A stretch of 64,000 bases of DNA, from positions 186,001-250,000 of the forward strand of contig JBEBGV010000001.1 in assembly GCA_040081265.1 (NCBI GenBank), given 5' to 3'. The number at the start of each line of letters is the position of its first letter. The first letter of the stretch is position 1. Under the pieces are notes generated by a model. The model was not told where the DNA came from. It made no database searches and was given only the letters and a program-made list of their open reading frames with translations. The stretch comes from JBEBGV01 sp040081265 (GTDB lineage: Bacteria; Acidobacteriota; Vicinamibacteria; Vicinamibacterales; UBA2999). Of the stretch, positions 56,925 to 64,000 are shown piece after piece. A program made the position numbers and the translations under genes.

Positions 56925-58799
56925 ATGACCCGTCTGATCGCCTGCTGCCACGTTGCGCTCGCGGTGTCGATGGCTGGGACCACCCCGGCGTTTGCTCAGT
57001 TCTCGGCGCGGACGGCGCCGTCCCTCATTCGGCAGATCGCGGCGACGACCCAGGGCGAACTCCGCGGGTCTGTGCTCGATGACCGTCGCCTCCCGCTTTC
57101 TGGCGTAGTTGTCTCCGCGGTGGGTTCGACCAGTGCCTTCGCGGTGACCGAGCGCGACGGATCCTTTGTCGTCAAGAATCTTCCCGCCGGGCCGTACCTG
57201 GTCCGCGTGCACCTTCAAGGGTACCTGGCGCCGCGTGCACGCGTCGTTCAGGTCAATGGCGGCACGCAGCAGGTGTCGGCAATCTCGATGACGCCCAGGG
57301 AGGGCTCCGGCCGTCAGGTGCTCGAAGCGGGCGTTGGCGGCAGCCAGGAGCGCAGGGACGGCGAGACCGCTGAACCCACCATCGATCGCAGCGAGGTGGC
57401 CTGGCGGTTACGGCATCTGAAGCGCAGCGTCCTCAAGGACGTCGATGAAGAGTTGTTCGTGGACGACGACAGCGAGGTCGTGGCAGGGGGGTGGACTCCC
57501 GCATATGGCGCCCGCCAGACAACGGTTGGCGGGTGGCTTACGGAGCTGCCGTTCTATGGCCGCGTGGACCTGCTGACGAGTACGTCGTTTGACCGTCCGC
57601 AGGATCTGTTCAGCCTTGATCTGGCTGCTCCCGTCGGCGTCACATCCCTGGCGCTGGCCGCGCCGATCGGGGCGGGTGACTGGTCGGTGCAGGCCGGGCT
57701 GACGCAGGGCGACATCGCGTCGTGGATTGTGTCGAGTTCGTTCGCACGCCGTGGTCCAACGGCTCATCACTACGAGGCGGGAATTTCGTACGGTGCCCAG
57801 AGGTACATGGGTGGCAACGCCTATATGCTGGCCGCCTACTCTGACGGCAGCAGGAACGTGGGTGAGATCTACGCGACCGATCGCTGGTCAGCGAATCGTC
57901 ATCTCGAAGTGAACTACGGTGCGAAATACGCGCGCTACGACTATCTGAATCATCGCGGTCTGTTGAGCCCGAGCCTGAGCGTGACCATCACCCCGGATCT
58001 CGAGAGCAGCCTTCGCCTGAATGCCTCGGCGTCCCGTCGTGAGATGGCCCCCGGTGCTGAAGAATTCCTGGCTCCCAGCACGGGGCCGTGGATGCCGCCA
58101 CAGCGCACCTTCTCGCCGCTTTCTCGCCGCAGCGGGTTCGAGCGTGAACGTGTCGACACGATCGAGGTGAGCGCCGAGCGGCAGTGGGCGGGCGATTTCA
58201 TGATCGGCGTCCGTGCATTCAAGCAGGAAGTCGATGGTCAGGTCGTCACGCTGTTTGGGCTCGCGAATGCGAACTCTCCGGTCGCTGGTGTCGGGCACTA
58301 CTACGTGGCCTCGGTTGGCGACTTCGACGCGCGTGGGTGGGGCCTGAGCGTGACTCGGAAGATGCTCGACGGTGTGCGCGCCTCGGTCGACTATACGGTG
58401 ACCGACGCCACGTGGGGACGAGCGGGCACGGATGCGCTGCTGCTCTCGAGAGTCGCCGGCTCGACCGTCCGCAGCGATACTGAGCGCACATACGACTTGA
58501 AAGCGGCGGTCGAGAGTGAGCTCCCGCAGACCGATACCCGTTTTTTCGTGGTCTACAAGATCAACTCCGGGTTTGCCTCACCCGACAGAAGCGCGCCGCA
58601 GCGCAACGTCGGCGCCCGGTTCGACGTGCAGGTCAATCAGGGGCTCCCATTCCTGAACTTCGCCACATCCCAGTGGGAGATGCTCGTTGCGGTCCGCAAT
58701 ATGTTCAGGGATGGTCTGAGCGACGCATCGGTCTACGACGAACTCCTGGTGCTGCGGGCTCCCAAGCGGATCATCGGCGGCCTCACCGTCCGTTTCTAG
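56925..58799 (+). CDS. Outer-membrane receptor with carboxypeptidase-regulatory domain (plug-less TonB-dependent receptor-like)
   Basis: Protein of 624 residues. A signal peptide (ending near AFAQF, residue 25) is followed by a carboxypeptidase-regulatory-like beta-sandwich (about 45-125: GELRGSVLDDRRLPLSGVVVSAVG, partly quoted, DGSFVVKNLPAGPYLVRV). The rest (about 200-624) is a beta-barrel ending in a C-terminal Phe (GGLTVRF). I see no clear plug domain, so it is shorter than SusC-type receptors. Such CarboxypepD_reg receptors are abundant in Acidobacteriota and probably import organic ligands. The ATG at 56925 has GGAGGT six bases upstream, better than ATGs at 56901 and 56919. Confidence 0.82.
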   Translation: MTRLIACCHVALAVSMAGTTPAFAQFSARTAPSLIRQIAATTQGELRGSVLDDRRLPLSGVVVSAVGSTSAFAVTERDGSFVVKNLPAGPYLVRVHLQGYLAPRARVVQVNGGTQQVSAISMTPREGSGRQVLEAGVGGSQERRDGETAEPTIDRSEVAWRLRHLKRSVLKDVDEELFVDDDSEVVAGGWTPAYGARQTTVGGWLTELPFYGRVDLLTSTSFDRPQDLFSLDLAAPVGVTSLALAAPIGAGDWSVQAGLTQGDIASWIVSSSFARRGPTAHHYEAGISYGAQRYMGGNAYMLAAYSDGSRNVGEIYATDRWSANRHLEVNYGAKYARYDYLNHRGLLSPSLSVTITPDLESSLRLNASASRREMAPGAEEFLAPSTGPWMPPQRTFSPLSRRSGFERERVDTIEVSAERQWAGDFMIGVRAFKQEVDGQVVTLFGLANANSPVAGVGHYYVASVGDFDARGWGLSVTRKMLDGVRASVDYTVTDATWGRAGTDALLLSRVAGSTVRSDTERTYDLKAAVESELPQTDTRFFVVYKINSGFASPDRSAPQRNVGARFDVQVNQGLPFLNFATSQWEMLVAVRNMFRDGLSDASVYDELLVLRAPKRIIGGLTVRF

Positions 58800-58844
58800 C
58801 TCCTCGACTCTAGTCCGCTGGTCTACGGGTCCTGCCGCACGCGA

Positions 58845-58889
58845 CCGAATCCGACCCGATTCGGGATAATGGATGCGCTATCCCGTATC
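58845..58889 (+). repeat. Three-segment alternative-hairpin region
   Basis: Segment A CCGAATC (58845-58851) pairs perfectly with the first part of segment B GATTCGG (58858-58864). Segment B in full, GATTCGGGATA (58858-58868), pairs with segment C TATCCCGTATC (58879-58889) with one mismatch. The two hairpins exclude each other, as in attenuators or riboswitches. It lies in the 260-base gap between the receptor stop and the sensor kinase start; there is no T run after either stem. Confidence 0.5.
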
Positions 58890-58916
58890 TTGAACGACCG
58901 GCGAGGCTGAGTGGTA

Positions 58917-58964
58917 GGATCCCCGTTAAACAACTGATTTTTATTGGTTTATCTGGCGGGATCC
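58917..58964 (+). repeat. Large inverted repeat in the sensor-kinase leader
   Basis: GGATCCC (58917-58923) pairs with GGGATCC (58958-58964), and inside it TAAAC (58927-58931) pairs with GTTTA (58947-58951) around an AT-rich loop. It lies about 95 bases before the kinase GTG and may be an operator or leader structure. The remaining bases to 59059 show nothing else I can name. Confidence 0.45.
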
Positions 58965-59059
58965 CGGGAGGGCCGCGGTACGTCGTTTGCTGATTTCCAC
59001 CAGTTGGTCGTTGTCTCGCCGGGGCGGTTTGGGCTTTCACCTGCGGTAGAACGTTCACT

Positions 59060-61975
59060 GTGACCACAAGTCGGCTCTCAGGCGGCGCGACCCCAGCCTC
59101 ACGGTGGGGGCATTCGGCAATCCCAATTGTCGTCACGGCGTTACTGGTCTGCCTGGGCCTGGCCAACGTCGCCGCGCTGGCCACCTGGCGAGAGGTTGAG
59201 GATGGCGTCCTCTGGCGCCTGAGCCCCGAAGGCGTGACCGCCTTCGAAATTGCCCCGAACACACCGGCCGCCCAGGTCGGTCTCGAGCCGGGGGACCTTC
59301 TCCTGGCCGTCGACGATCGCGCCGTTCAGGACGTCGCTGACGTCGGTGACGCTCTGGCCGGCGTCGGACCGGGTGAATCGGTTCGATACACGGTCCTGCG
59401 CCTCGGCACTCGAGAAGTGCTGGACGTGCGGCTCGCACCCATCCCCAACGCGTCGGGCGCCCTCTATTTCCTGCTCGCAGCCGTCGGCATCTTCAGCCTT
59501 CTCGTGGGTGCCGCCGTCAGATTGCGACGCCCCTTCGATCAGGCCACCCTGCACTTCTTCTGGCTGTCGGCGGCGTTTTTCGGTCTCTTCACCTTCTCAT
59601 TCAGCGGACGCCTCGACCGTCTGGACTGGGTGTTCTACTGGGGCGACGTCACCGCCACGCTGCTGCTGCCCCCGCTTTTCCTGCATTTCACCCTTGTCTT
59701 CCCGGAGCGCACGCGCCGCTGGACCTATCGCGTCCTGGGACGGTCGGTGCTCCCGCTCATCTACGTGCCTGCGGCGATCCTGGCCACCGCGCGCATCGTC
59801 GCGGTGCTGCGAAGCGCCTCGGACGCGTCGGCGTTCATCCGCGTGGTCGAGATGCTCGATCGGCTCGAGCTCTCGTATATGGCGCTCTGCTTCATCATGG
59901 GGCTGGCCACCCTCAGCTTCGCGGCCGGCGAGGTCCGTTCGATCACCGGGCGGCGGCAGCTGCGATGGATTGCCTGGGGCACAGCCCTTGGCGTGGGGCC
60001 GTTTGCGTGCGGCTACGCGATACCTTACGCGCTCGGCGTGGAACCATCGCTTCCAATGCAGCTCTCGGTCATCCCGATGAGCCTGATTCCCCTGTCGTAC
60101 GCGTCGGCGCTGGTCCGCTACCGCCTGCTCGACATCGAAATCATCGTCAAGCGCGTCTTCGTGTACGCCGTAGCGCTCGCCGCGGTGCTGGCGATTTATG
60201 TCGTGCTGCTCGAGGGCGCCGACCGCGTGTATCGCACAGGCGAGGGCGGTCGCGACTGGATCATCGTCGTTCTTGCGATGCTGGTGGCTGTCTTGCTGGC
60301 GCCGCCGGTCAAGGGCGCCGTCCAGACGATGCTCGATCGTCTGTTCTATCGCGACCGCTACGACTACAGGCGTGCGCTGGTGGGTTTTGCCCGGGACCTC
60401 AACAGCGATCTCGACCTGCATCGGCTGGCAGACCGGCTCGTCGGCAGGGTTGTCGACACGCTCCTGGTCGACCGCATGGCGCTCATGCTCGCTGATGAAA
60501 TCACCACACACTTCGGATCCATTCGCGCGTCAGGCTTCGGCGATCACCATCCACCCGCCATGCACCGGATGTCAGGTGTCGGCGGCCGGCTGAGTGAAGG
60601 GCACATCGTGACCCTCGACGACCCGGTTGCCGTCAGCCGGTTTGCGGTCGAGGAGATCGAGTTCTGGCGGGACGCAGGTCTCTACTACTTCGTACCGTGC
60701 GTGGCCAACGACGGTGCGATGGCGGTGCTGGCGCTCGGGCGCAAGTCGTCCGGGGAGCCGCTGAACAGCGAAGACATCGGTCTGCTCACGGCGGTCGCCG
60801 GGCAGATGGCGACCGCGCTCGAGAACGCGCGCCTCTACCGACAGCTCCACGTGAAGGCCCAGGAACTGGACCGGCTTCGCACCTTCAACGAGAACATCCT
60901 CGAGTCGCTCGACAGCGGTCTGCTGGTGCTCGATCTCGACGATCGCATTGTGCGCTGGAATACCGCCCTCGAGGAGATGTACGGCCTTTCCCGAGTCGAG
61001 GTCAGCGGGCGTCGTCTGGGTGAGGTGTTCGACGCTGCCTTCGTCGAAACGGTCATCGCGGCCCGTCGTCAGGGATCGGGCGCCATGGCGAGGGCCCGGA
61101 CCGTCCTCACCGGGCGAGGAACCGCGCAGGGACGTTCGATGATTCTCACGCTCGCGGTGGTTCCGCTCCGCTCGGCTGACGATGGTGGCCGGACGACCAC
61201 GGCGGGGACGATCGTGCTGCTCGAGAACGTGACCGAACGCGTGCAGCTCGAAGAGCAGTTGCAGATCTCCGAAAAGATGGCGTCGATCGGCTTGCTGGCA
61301 GCTGGCGTCGCTCACGAAGTCAACACGCCGCTGACAGGCATTTCGAGCTTCACACAGATGTTGCTCGAGGGTGCAAGCCCTGACGATCCACGCACGCGTC
61401 TCCTCGAGAAGATCGAACGTCAGACGTTCAGGGCAGCCAAGATCGTCAACAGCCTCCTGAACCTGTCGCGGCCCGTCGCTGGTGGTGCCACCGACGTGGC
61501 GCCGGTCGACCTCAATACGGTCATCACCGACGTTCTCTCGTTACTCGAACACCAGTTCGAGCTATGCCGTATCAAAGTGCGTCGCGAGCTCCACCCCGAT
61601 CCGGTGCCGGTGCTGGGGACCGAGTACAAGCTGCAGCAGGTGTTCCTGAATCTCTTCCTCAATGCGAAAGACGCCATGCCCAAGGGGGGCTGGCTGTCCA
61701 TTTCCACGAGCGAGGACGCCGGACGCATCACCGCTGAGGTCAGCGACACGGGGTCTGGTATCCCGGCCGACCACCTGTCCCGGATCTACGACCCGTTCTT
61801 CACGACCAAGGTGATTGGACAGGGAACGGGTCTCGGGTTGTCGATCTCCTACGGCATTGTCCGCGAGCACAATGGCACCATCGACTGCGAAAGTTCGCTC
61901 GGACAGGGCACGCGATTCATGATCGGATTTCCCGCGGTGCAGGCCGAGCGCGGGTTGCGCGCCGCGCAACGCTGA
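59060..61975 (+). CDS. Hybrid-domain sensor histidine kinase with PDZ, multi-helix membrane, GAF and PAS domains
   Basis: Membrane sensor kinase of 971 residues. After one membrane helix (about 20-42) comes an extracytoplasmic PDZ domain (about 55-130, AAQVGLEPGDLLLAVDD), then about seven further helices (about 135-430), a GAF domain (about 450-590), a PAS domain (about 610-725), HisKA with the phospho-accepting His752 (AAGVAHEVNTPLTGIS) and the ATPase domain (N-box around Asn868, G boxes DTGSGIP and GQGTGLGLS). It is of the NtrB-like class (SHE/HEVNTPL type). The PDZ may sense peptide ends of misfolded envelope proteins. It lies 12 bases before the sigma-54 activator gene, its probable partner. 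The start is GTG at 59060, without a clear Shine-Dalgarno sequence. Confidence 0.92.
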   Translation: MTTSRLSGGATPASRWGHSAIPIVVTALLVCLGLANVAALATWREVEDGVLWRLSPEGVTAFEIAPNTPAAQVGLEPGDLLLAVDDRAVQDVADVGDALAGVGPGESVRYTVLRLGTREVLDVRLAPIPNASGALYFLLAAVGIFSLLVGAAVRLRRPFDQATLHFFWLSAAFFGLFTFSFSGRLDRLDWVFYWGDVTATLLLPPLFLHFTLVFPERTRRWTYRVLGRSVLPLIYVPAAILATARIVAVLRSASDASAFIRVVEMLDRLELSYMALCFIMGLATLSFAAGEVRSITGRRQLRWIAWGTALGVGPFACGYAIPYALGVEPSLPMQLSVIPMSLIPLSYASALVRYRLLDIEIIVKRVFVYAVALAAVLAIYVVLLEGADRVYRTGEGGRDWIIVVLAMLVAVLLAPPVKGAVQTMLDRLFYRDRYDYRRALVGFARDLNSDLDLHRLADRLVGRVVDTLLVDRMALMLADEITTHFGSIRASGFGDHHPPAMHRMSGVGGRLSEGHIVTLDDPVAVSRFAVEEIEFWRDAGLYYFVPCVANDGAMAVLALGRKSSGEPLNSEDIGLLTAVAGQMATALENARLYRQLHVKAQELDRLRTFNENILESLDSGLLVLDLDDRIVRWNTALEEMYGLSRVEVSGRRLGEVFDAAFVETVIAARRQGSGAMARARTVLTGRGTAQGRSMILTLAVVPLRSADDGGRTTTAGTIVLLENVTERVQLEEQLQISEKMASIGLLAAGVAHEVNTPLTGISSFTQMLLEGASPDDPRTRLLEKIERQTFRAAKIVNSLLNLSRPVAGGATDVAPVDLNTVITDVLSLLEHQFELCRIKVRRELHPDPVPVLGTEYKLQQVFLNLFLNAKDAMPKGGWLSISTSEDAGRITAEVSDTGSGIPADHLSRIYDPFFTTKVIGQGTGLGLSISYGIVREHNGTIDCESSLGQGTRFMIGFPAVQAERGLRAAQR

Positions 61976-61987
61976 GGCGGCACTCCT

Positions 61988-63442
61988 ATGGCAACCAAGG
62001 GCACCATCCTCGTCATCGACGACGAGGAAATCATGCGCGAGATTCTCGACGCCCTGCTGACGCGGGAAGGCTACAGCGTGAGCCTGGCCAGCGATGCGGC
62101 GGCCGGGCTCGAACTTGCACGCACCTCGTCATTCGACGCAGCGGTCGTGGACGTGATGATGCCCGGCATGGACGGCATCACTGCGCTCGACGAGTTGAAG
62201 AAGATCGACGAAGAGCTGCCGGTGCTGATGATCACTGCCTTTGCGTCAGTCGAGAACGCCATCGCCGCGATGAAGCGTGGGGCGTTCGACTACATCACCA
62301 AGCCTTTCAAGAACGACGAGGTGCTGATCGTCGTCCGCAACGCTGTCGAGCGACGGCGACTGGTGGACGAGAACCTCGCCCTCAAGCGGAATCTCCAGGC
62401 CAAGTCCCAGAATTTCGCCGGAATCATTGGACGCAGCTCGCGGATGAAGGAGGTCTTCGACCTCATTCTCCAGGCGGCACCGAGCCGCTCAACGATCCTG
62501 ATTACCGGAGAAAGCGGCACGGGCAAGGAACTTGTCGCTCGCGCCATTCACACCCATTCGCCTCGGGCCGAGCGTTCGTTCGTCACCGTGAACTCGGGTA
62601 ACCTGCCACCCGATCTGCTCGAATCCACCTTGTTTGGGCACGTCAAGGGTGCATTCACCGGCGCCGCCTACTTGAAGAAGGGCCTCTGTGATCTCGCCGA
62701 CAAGGGCAGCATCTTCTTCGACGAAATCGGGAACGTACCCGTCGAGACCCAGGCGAAGCTCCTGCGCGTCATCCAGGAGCGCGAGTTCATGCGGCTCGGC
62801 GGAATGGAGACCATCAAGGTCGATACGCGTATCGTTGCCGCGACCAACTGCGACCTGAAAGAGATGGTAGAAGAGGGCACCTTCCGCGAAGATCTCTACT
62901 ACCGCCTGCACGTCATCAACATCTACCTGCCTCCGCTGCGTGAGCGCAAGGACGACGTGCCGCTGCTTGTTCATCACTTTCTCGAGAAGTACGCCGAAGA
63001 AAACAACCGACGTGACCTGGAGCTGACCCCGGAAGCGCTCGACGTGCTGACCGACTACAACTGGCCCGGCAACGTGCGAGAGCTGGAGAACGTCATCGAA
63101 CGTGCGGTCGTGTTGAGCGCGGGTGCGCGCATCGGCACCGAGCTGATCCCTGAGCACGTGCGTACGCCGCAGGGCTTTCAGATTCCGAGGTTTGTCGTCC
63201 CGCCAGAAGGGATTTCGTTCAAGGACGTCGTCACCAATGTTGAGAAGCGCCTGATTGAGTCGACGCTCGAGGCGGCTGGCGGTGTTCAGAAGCGGGCAGC
63301 GGAGCTGCTCGGCATCAAGCCGACCACGCTGAACGAAATGATCAAGCGCTACGAAATCGGACCGCGGCGGCGAAAGTCTGGCGAGGACGATGGGAGTGTC
63401 GCGTCGAGAACACGGTCGTCGACGCAGACGAACCGCGAGTAG
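61988..63442 (+). CDS. Sigma-54-dependent response regulator, NtrC family
   Basis: Transcription activator of 484 residues. The receiver domain (about 5-120) has DDEE, the phospho-accepting Asp55 in VVDVMMPG, Thr/Ala and Lys of KPF. The AAA+ domain (about 145-380) has Walker A GESGTGKE, GAFTGA (contact with sigma-54), Walker B GSIFFDEIG and the Arg fingers region RLHVINIYLPPLRER. The C-terminal Fis-type helix-turn-helix is QKRAAELLGIKPTTLNEMIKRY. It would activate sigma-54 promoters when phosphorylated by the PDZ kinase encoded 12 bases upstream. Target genes are not known; the BON gene at 29453 carries a fitting promoter. Confidence 0.95.
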   Translation: MATKGTILVIDDEEIMREILDALLTREGYSVSLASDAAAGLELARTSSFDAAVVDVMMPGMDGITALDELKKIDEELPVLMITAFASVENAIAAMKRGAFDYITKPFKNDEVLIVVRNAVERRRLVDENLALKRNLQAKSQNFAGIIGRSSRMKEVFDLILQAAPSRSTILITGESGTGKELVARAIHTHSPRAERSFVTVNSGNLPPDLLESTLFGHVKGAFTGAAYLKKGLCDLADKGSIFFDEIGNVPVETQAKLLRVIQEREFMRLGGMETIKVDTRIVAATNCDLKEMVEEGTFREDLYYRLHVINIYLPPLRERKDDVPLLVHHFLEKYAEENNRRDLELTPEALDVLTDYNWPGNVRELENVIERAVVLSAGARIGTELIPEHVRTPQGFQIPRFVVPPEGISFKDVVTNVEKRLIESTLEAAGGVQKRAAELLGIKPTTLNEMIKRYEIGPRRRKSGEDDGSVASRTRSSTQTNRE

Positions 63443-63443
63443 C

Positions 63444-64000
63444 TCACGATCGCTTGACGCGGCCGATCAGGCGTTCGAACCGACCGAGCACCGCTTCCCA
63501 ACGCAACTGCTGTCGCGCGTACTGCCGGCCGCTCTCACCCAGACGTTCACGCAGCCTGGTGTTGGTCATCATCGTGCGCAGCCCGTCGGCGAATTCTTCC
63601 CCGTTGGCGTAATACAGGCCACCGCCGGATCGTCGACAGTGTTCGACGGCGGCGGTGTTGCGCGCGCTTGCCAGGACAGGCGTGCCGACCGCCAGGCTTT
63701 CGAGCACTGACTGCGACAGCAGGTCATCGGATGCCGGCGCCATGGTGACGTCGGCGGCTTCGTACGCGAACATGCGATCGCGAACCGGCAGCACGCCAGC
63801 CAGCCTGACGCGGGGATTCTCAGGCACGTTCACCATCTTCGCGCCCATGAGTACGAGCGTGGTCTCGCTGTCGTGCTGGGAGTATGACTCGAAGTACTCC
63901 AGCATCTCCTCGGCGCCGTTGTCGGCCTCGAGGCGTCCGTCGTAGAGCGCCAGGGGACCGTAGAGTCGATGTCGGCGCCGGAAGGGAACGCCACGGCCAG
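63444..64000 (-). CDS. Glycosyltransferase family 4-like, C-terminal part (cut by window edge)
   Basis: The last about 185 residues of a GT-B-fold glycosyltransferase; the N-terminal domain lies beyond base 64000. The donor-nucleotide-binding half is visible: RLYGPLALYDGRL (start of the domain), VRLAGVLPVRDRMFAYEAAD, and SQSVLESLAVGTPVLASARN, the E-x7-E-like segment typical of GT4. The protein continues in the same frame to the window edge. It converges with the response regulator gene, one base between stops. The sugar is unknown; lipopolysaccharide or exopolysaccharide synthesis is usual for the family. Confidence 0.85.
   Translation of the reverse strand, partial: GRGVPFRRRHRLYGPLALYDGRLEADNGAEEMLEYFESYSQHDSETTLVLMGAKMVNVPENPRVRLAGVLPVRDRMFAYEAADVTMAPASDDLLSQSVLESLAVGTPVLASARNTAAVEHCRRSGGGLYYANGEEFADGLRTMMTNTRLRERLGESGRQYARQQLRWEAVLGRFERLIGRVKRS

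Noticed and set aside
58890..58920. Sigma-70-like TTGAAC...TAGGAT before the sensor kinase
   Set aside because: Spacer is 19 bases and both hexamers are poor; not listed as a promoter.
1..64000. tRNA, rRNA, CRISPR, insertion sequences, integrases, attachment sites
   Set aside because: Searched by eye on both strands and found nothing: no clover-leaf with CCA end, no spaced direct repeats, no transposase-like protein.

Overview
The window is 64 kb of GC-rich chromosome, densely packed with genes on both strands. I see no rRNA, tRNA, CRISPR array, insertion sequence or phage gene. It most resembles an Acidobacteriota chromosome, possibly the Vicinamibacteria. This is inferred from two VWFA-type secreted proteins of the acidobacterial kind, a plug-less TonB-dependent receptor with an N-terminal carboxypeptidase-regulatory domain, several exported peptidases, and DUF1015 next to serC. 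Signal peptides, lipoboxes, a porin, an OmpA-type protein and a TonB receptor point to a diderm cell envelope.

Layout. 1-9.7 kb: the N-terminal part of NuoG (cut by the window edge), an anchored small protein, a minus-strand run of aminotransferase, Kbl/BioF-type enzyme and M1 peptidase, then a VWA protein and an OmpA-type protein closed by a strong terminator, and a CHRD protein. 9.8-16.4 kb: a pteridine-reductase-like SDR facing an MTHFR-like protein, a beta-CASP metallo-hydrolase, an aminotransferase, 4-alpha-glucanotransferase and an exported protein coupled to it. 16.4-21 kb: M28 peptidase, RmuC and GlnRS on the minus strand. 21-30 kb: DUF1015-serC-GNAT, poly(A) polymerase, an exported repeat protein, DNA polymerase I, a lipoprotein and a BON protein. 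30-34.5 kb: ZIP transporter, a second VWA protein, a methyltransferase, inositol-phosphate synthase and a membrane protein.

34.5-38.5 kb holds the most unusual unit: a divergent cytochrome P450 whose stop codon overlaps the start of an NRPS-like A-PCP-TE protein. It is followed by acetyl-CoA synthetase and an ABC ATPase. 41-45 kb is a minus-strand run of a phosphatase-like lipoprotein, the catalytic large subunit of a methylmalonyl-CoA-type mutase, and two Opp/Dpp-type ATPases lacking permeases. 45.5-50 kb is a porin-CotH-polytopic membrane protein operon. 50-55.6 kb holds a TonB-domain protein, a DUF2306 protein, a small hypothetical with a near-consensus promoter, and the sugar-phosphate genes glgC, eno and gpmA. 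55.7-63.4 kb is an exported protein, a TonB-dependent receptor, and a PDZ-containing sensor kinase with its sigma-54 activator. A glycosyltransferase runs off the right edge.

A feature across the window is that many start codons lack a Shine-Dalgarno sequence but have a -10-like hexamer only 7-12 bases upstream. This suggests frequent leaderless transcripts. Other genes have a clear AGGAGG-type site, so two initiation styles seem to coexist.
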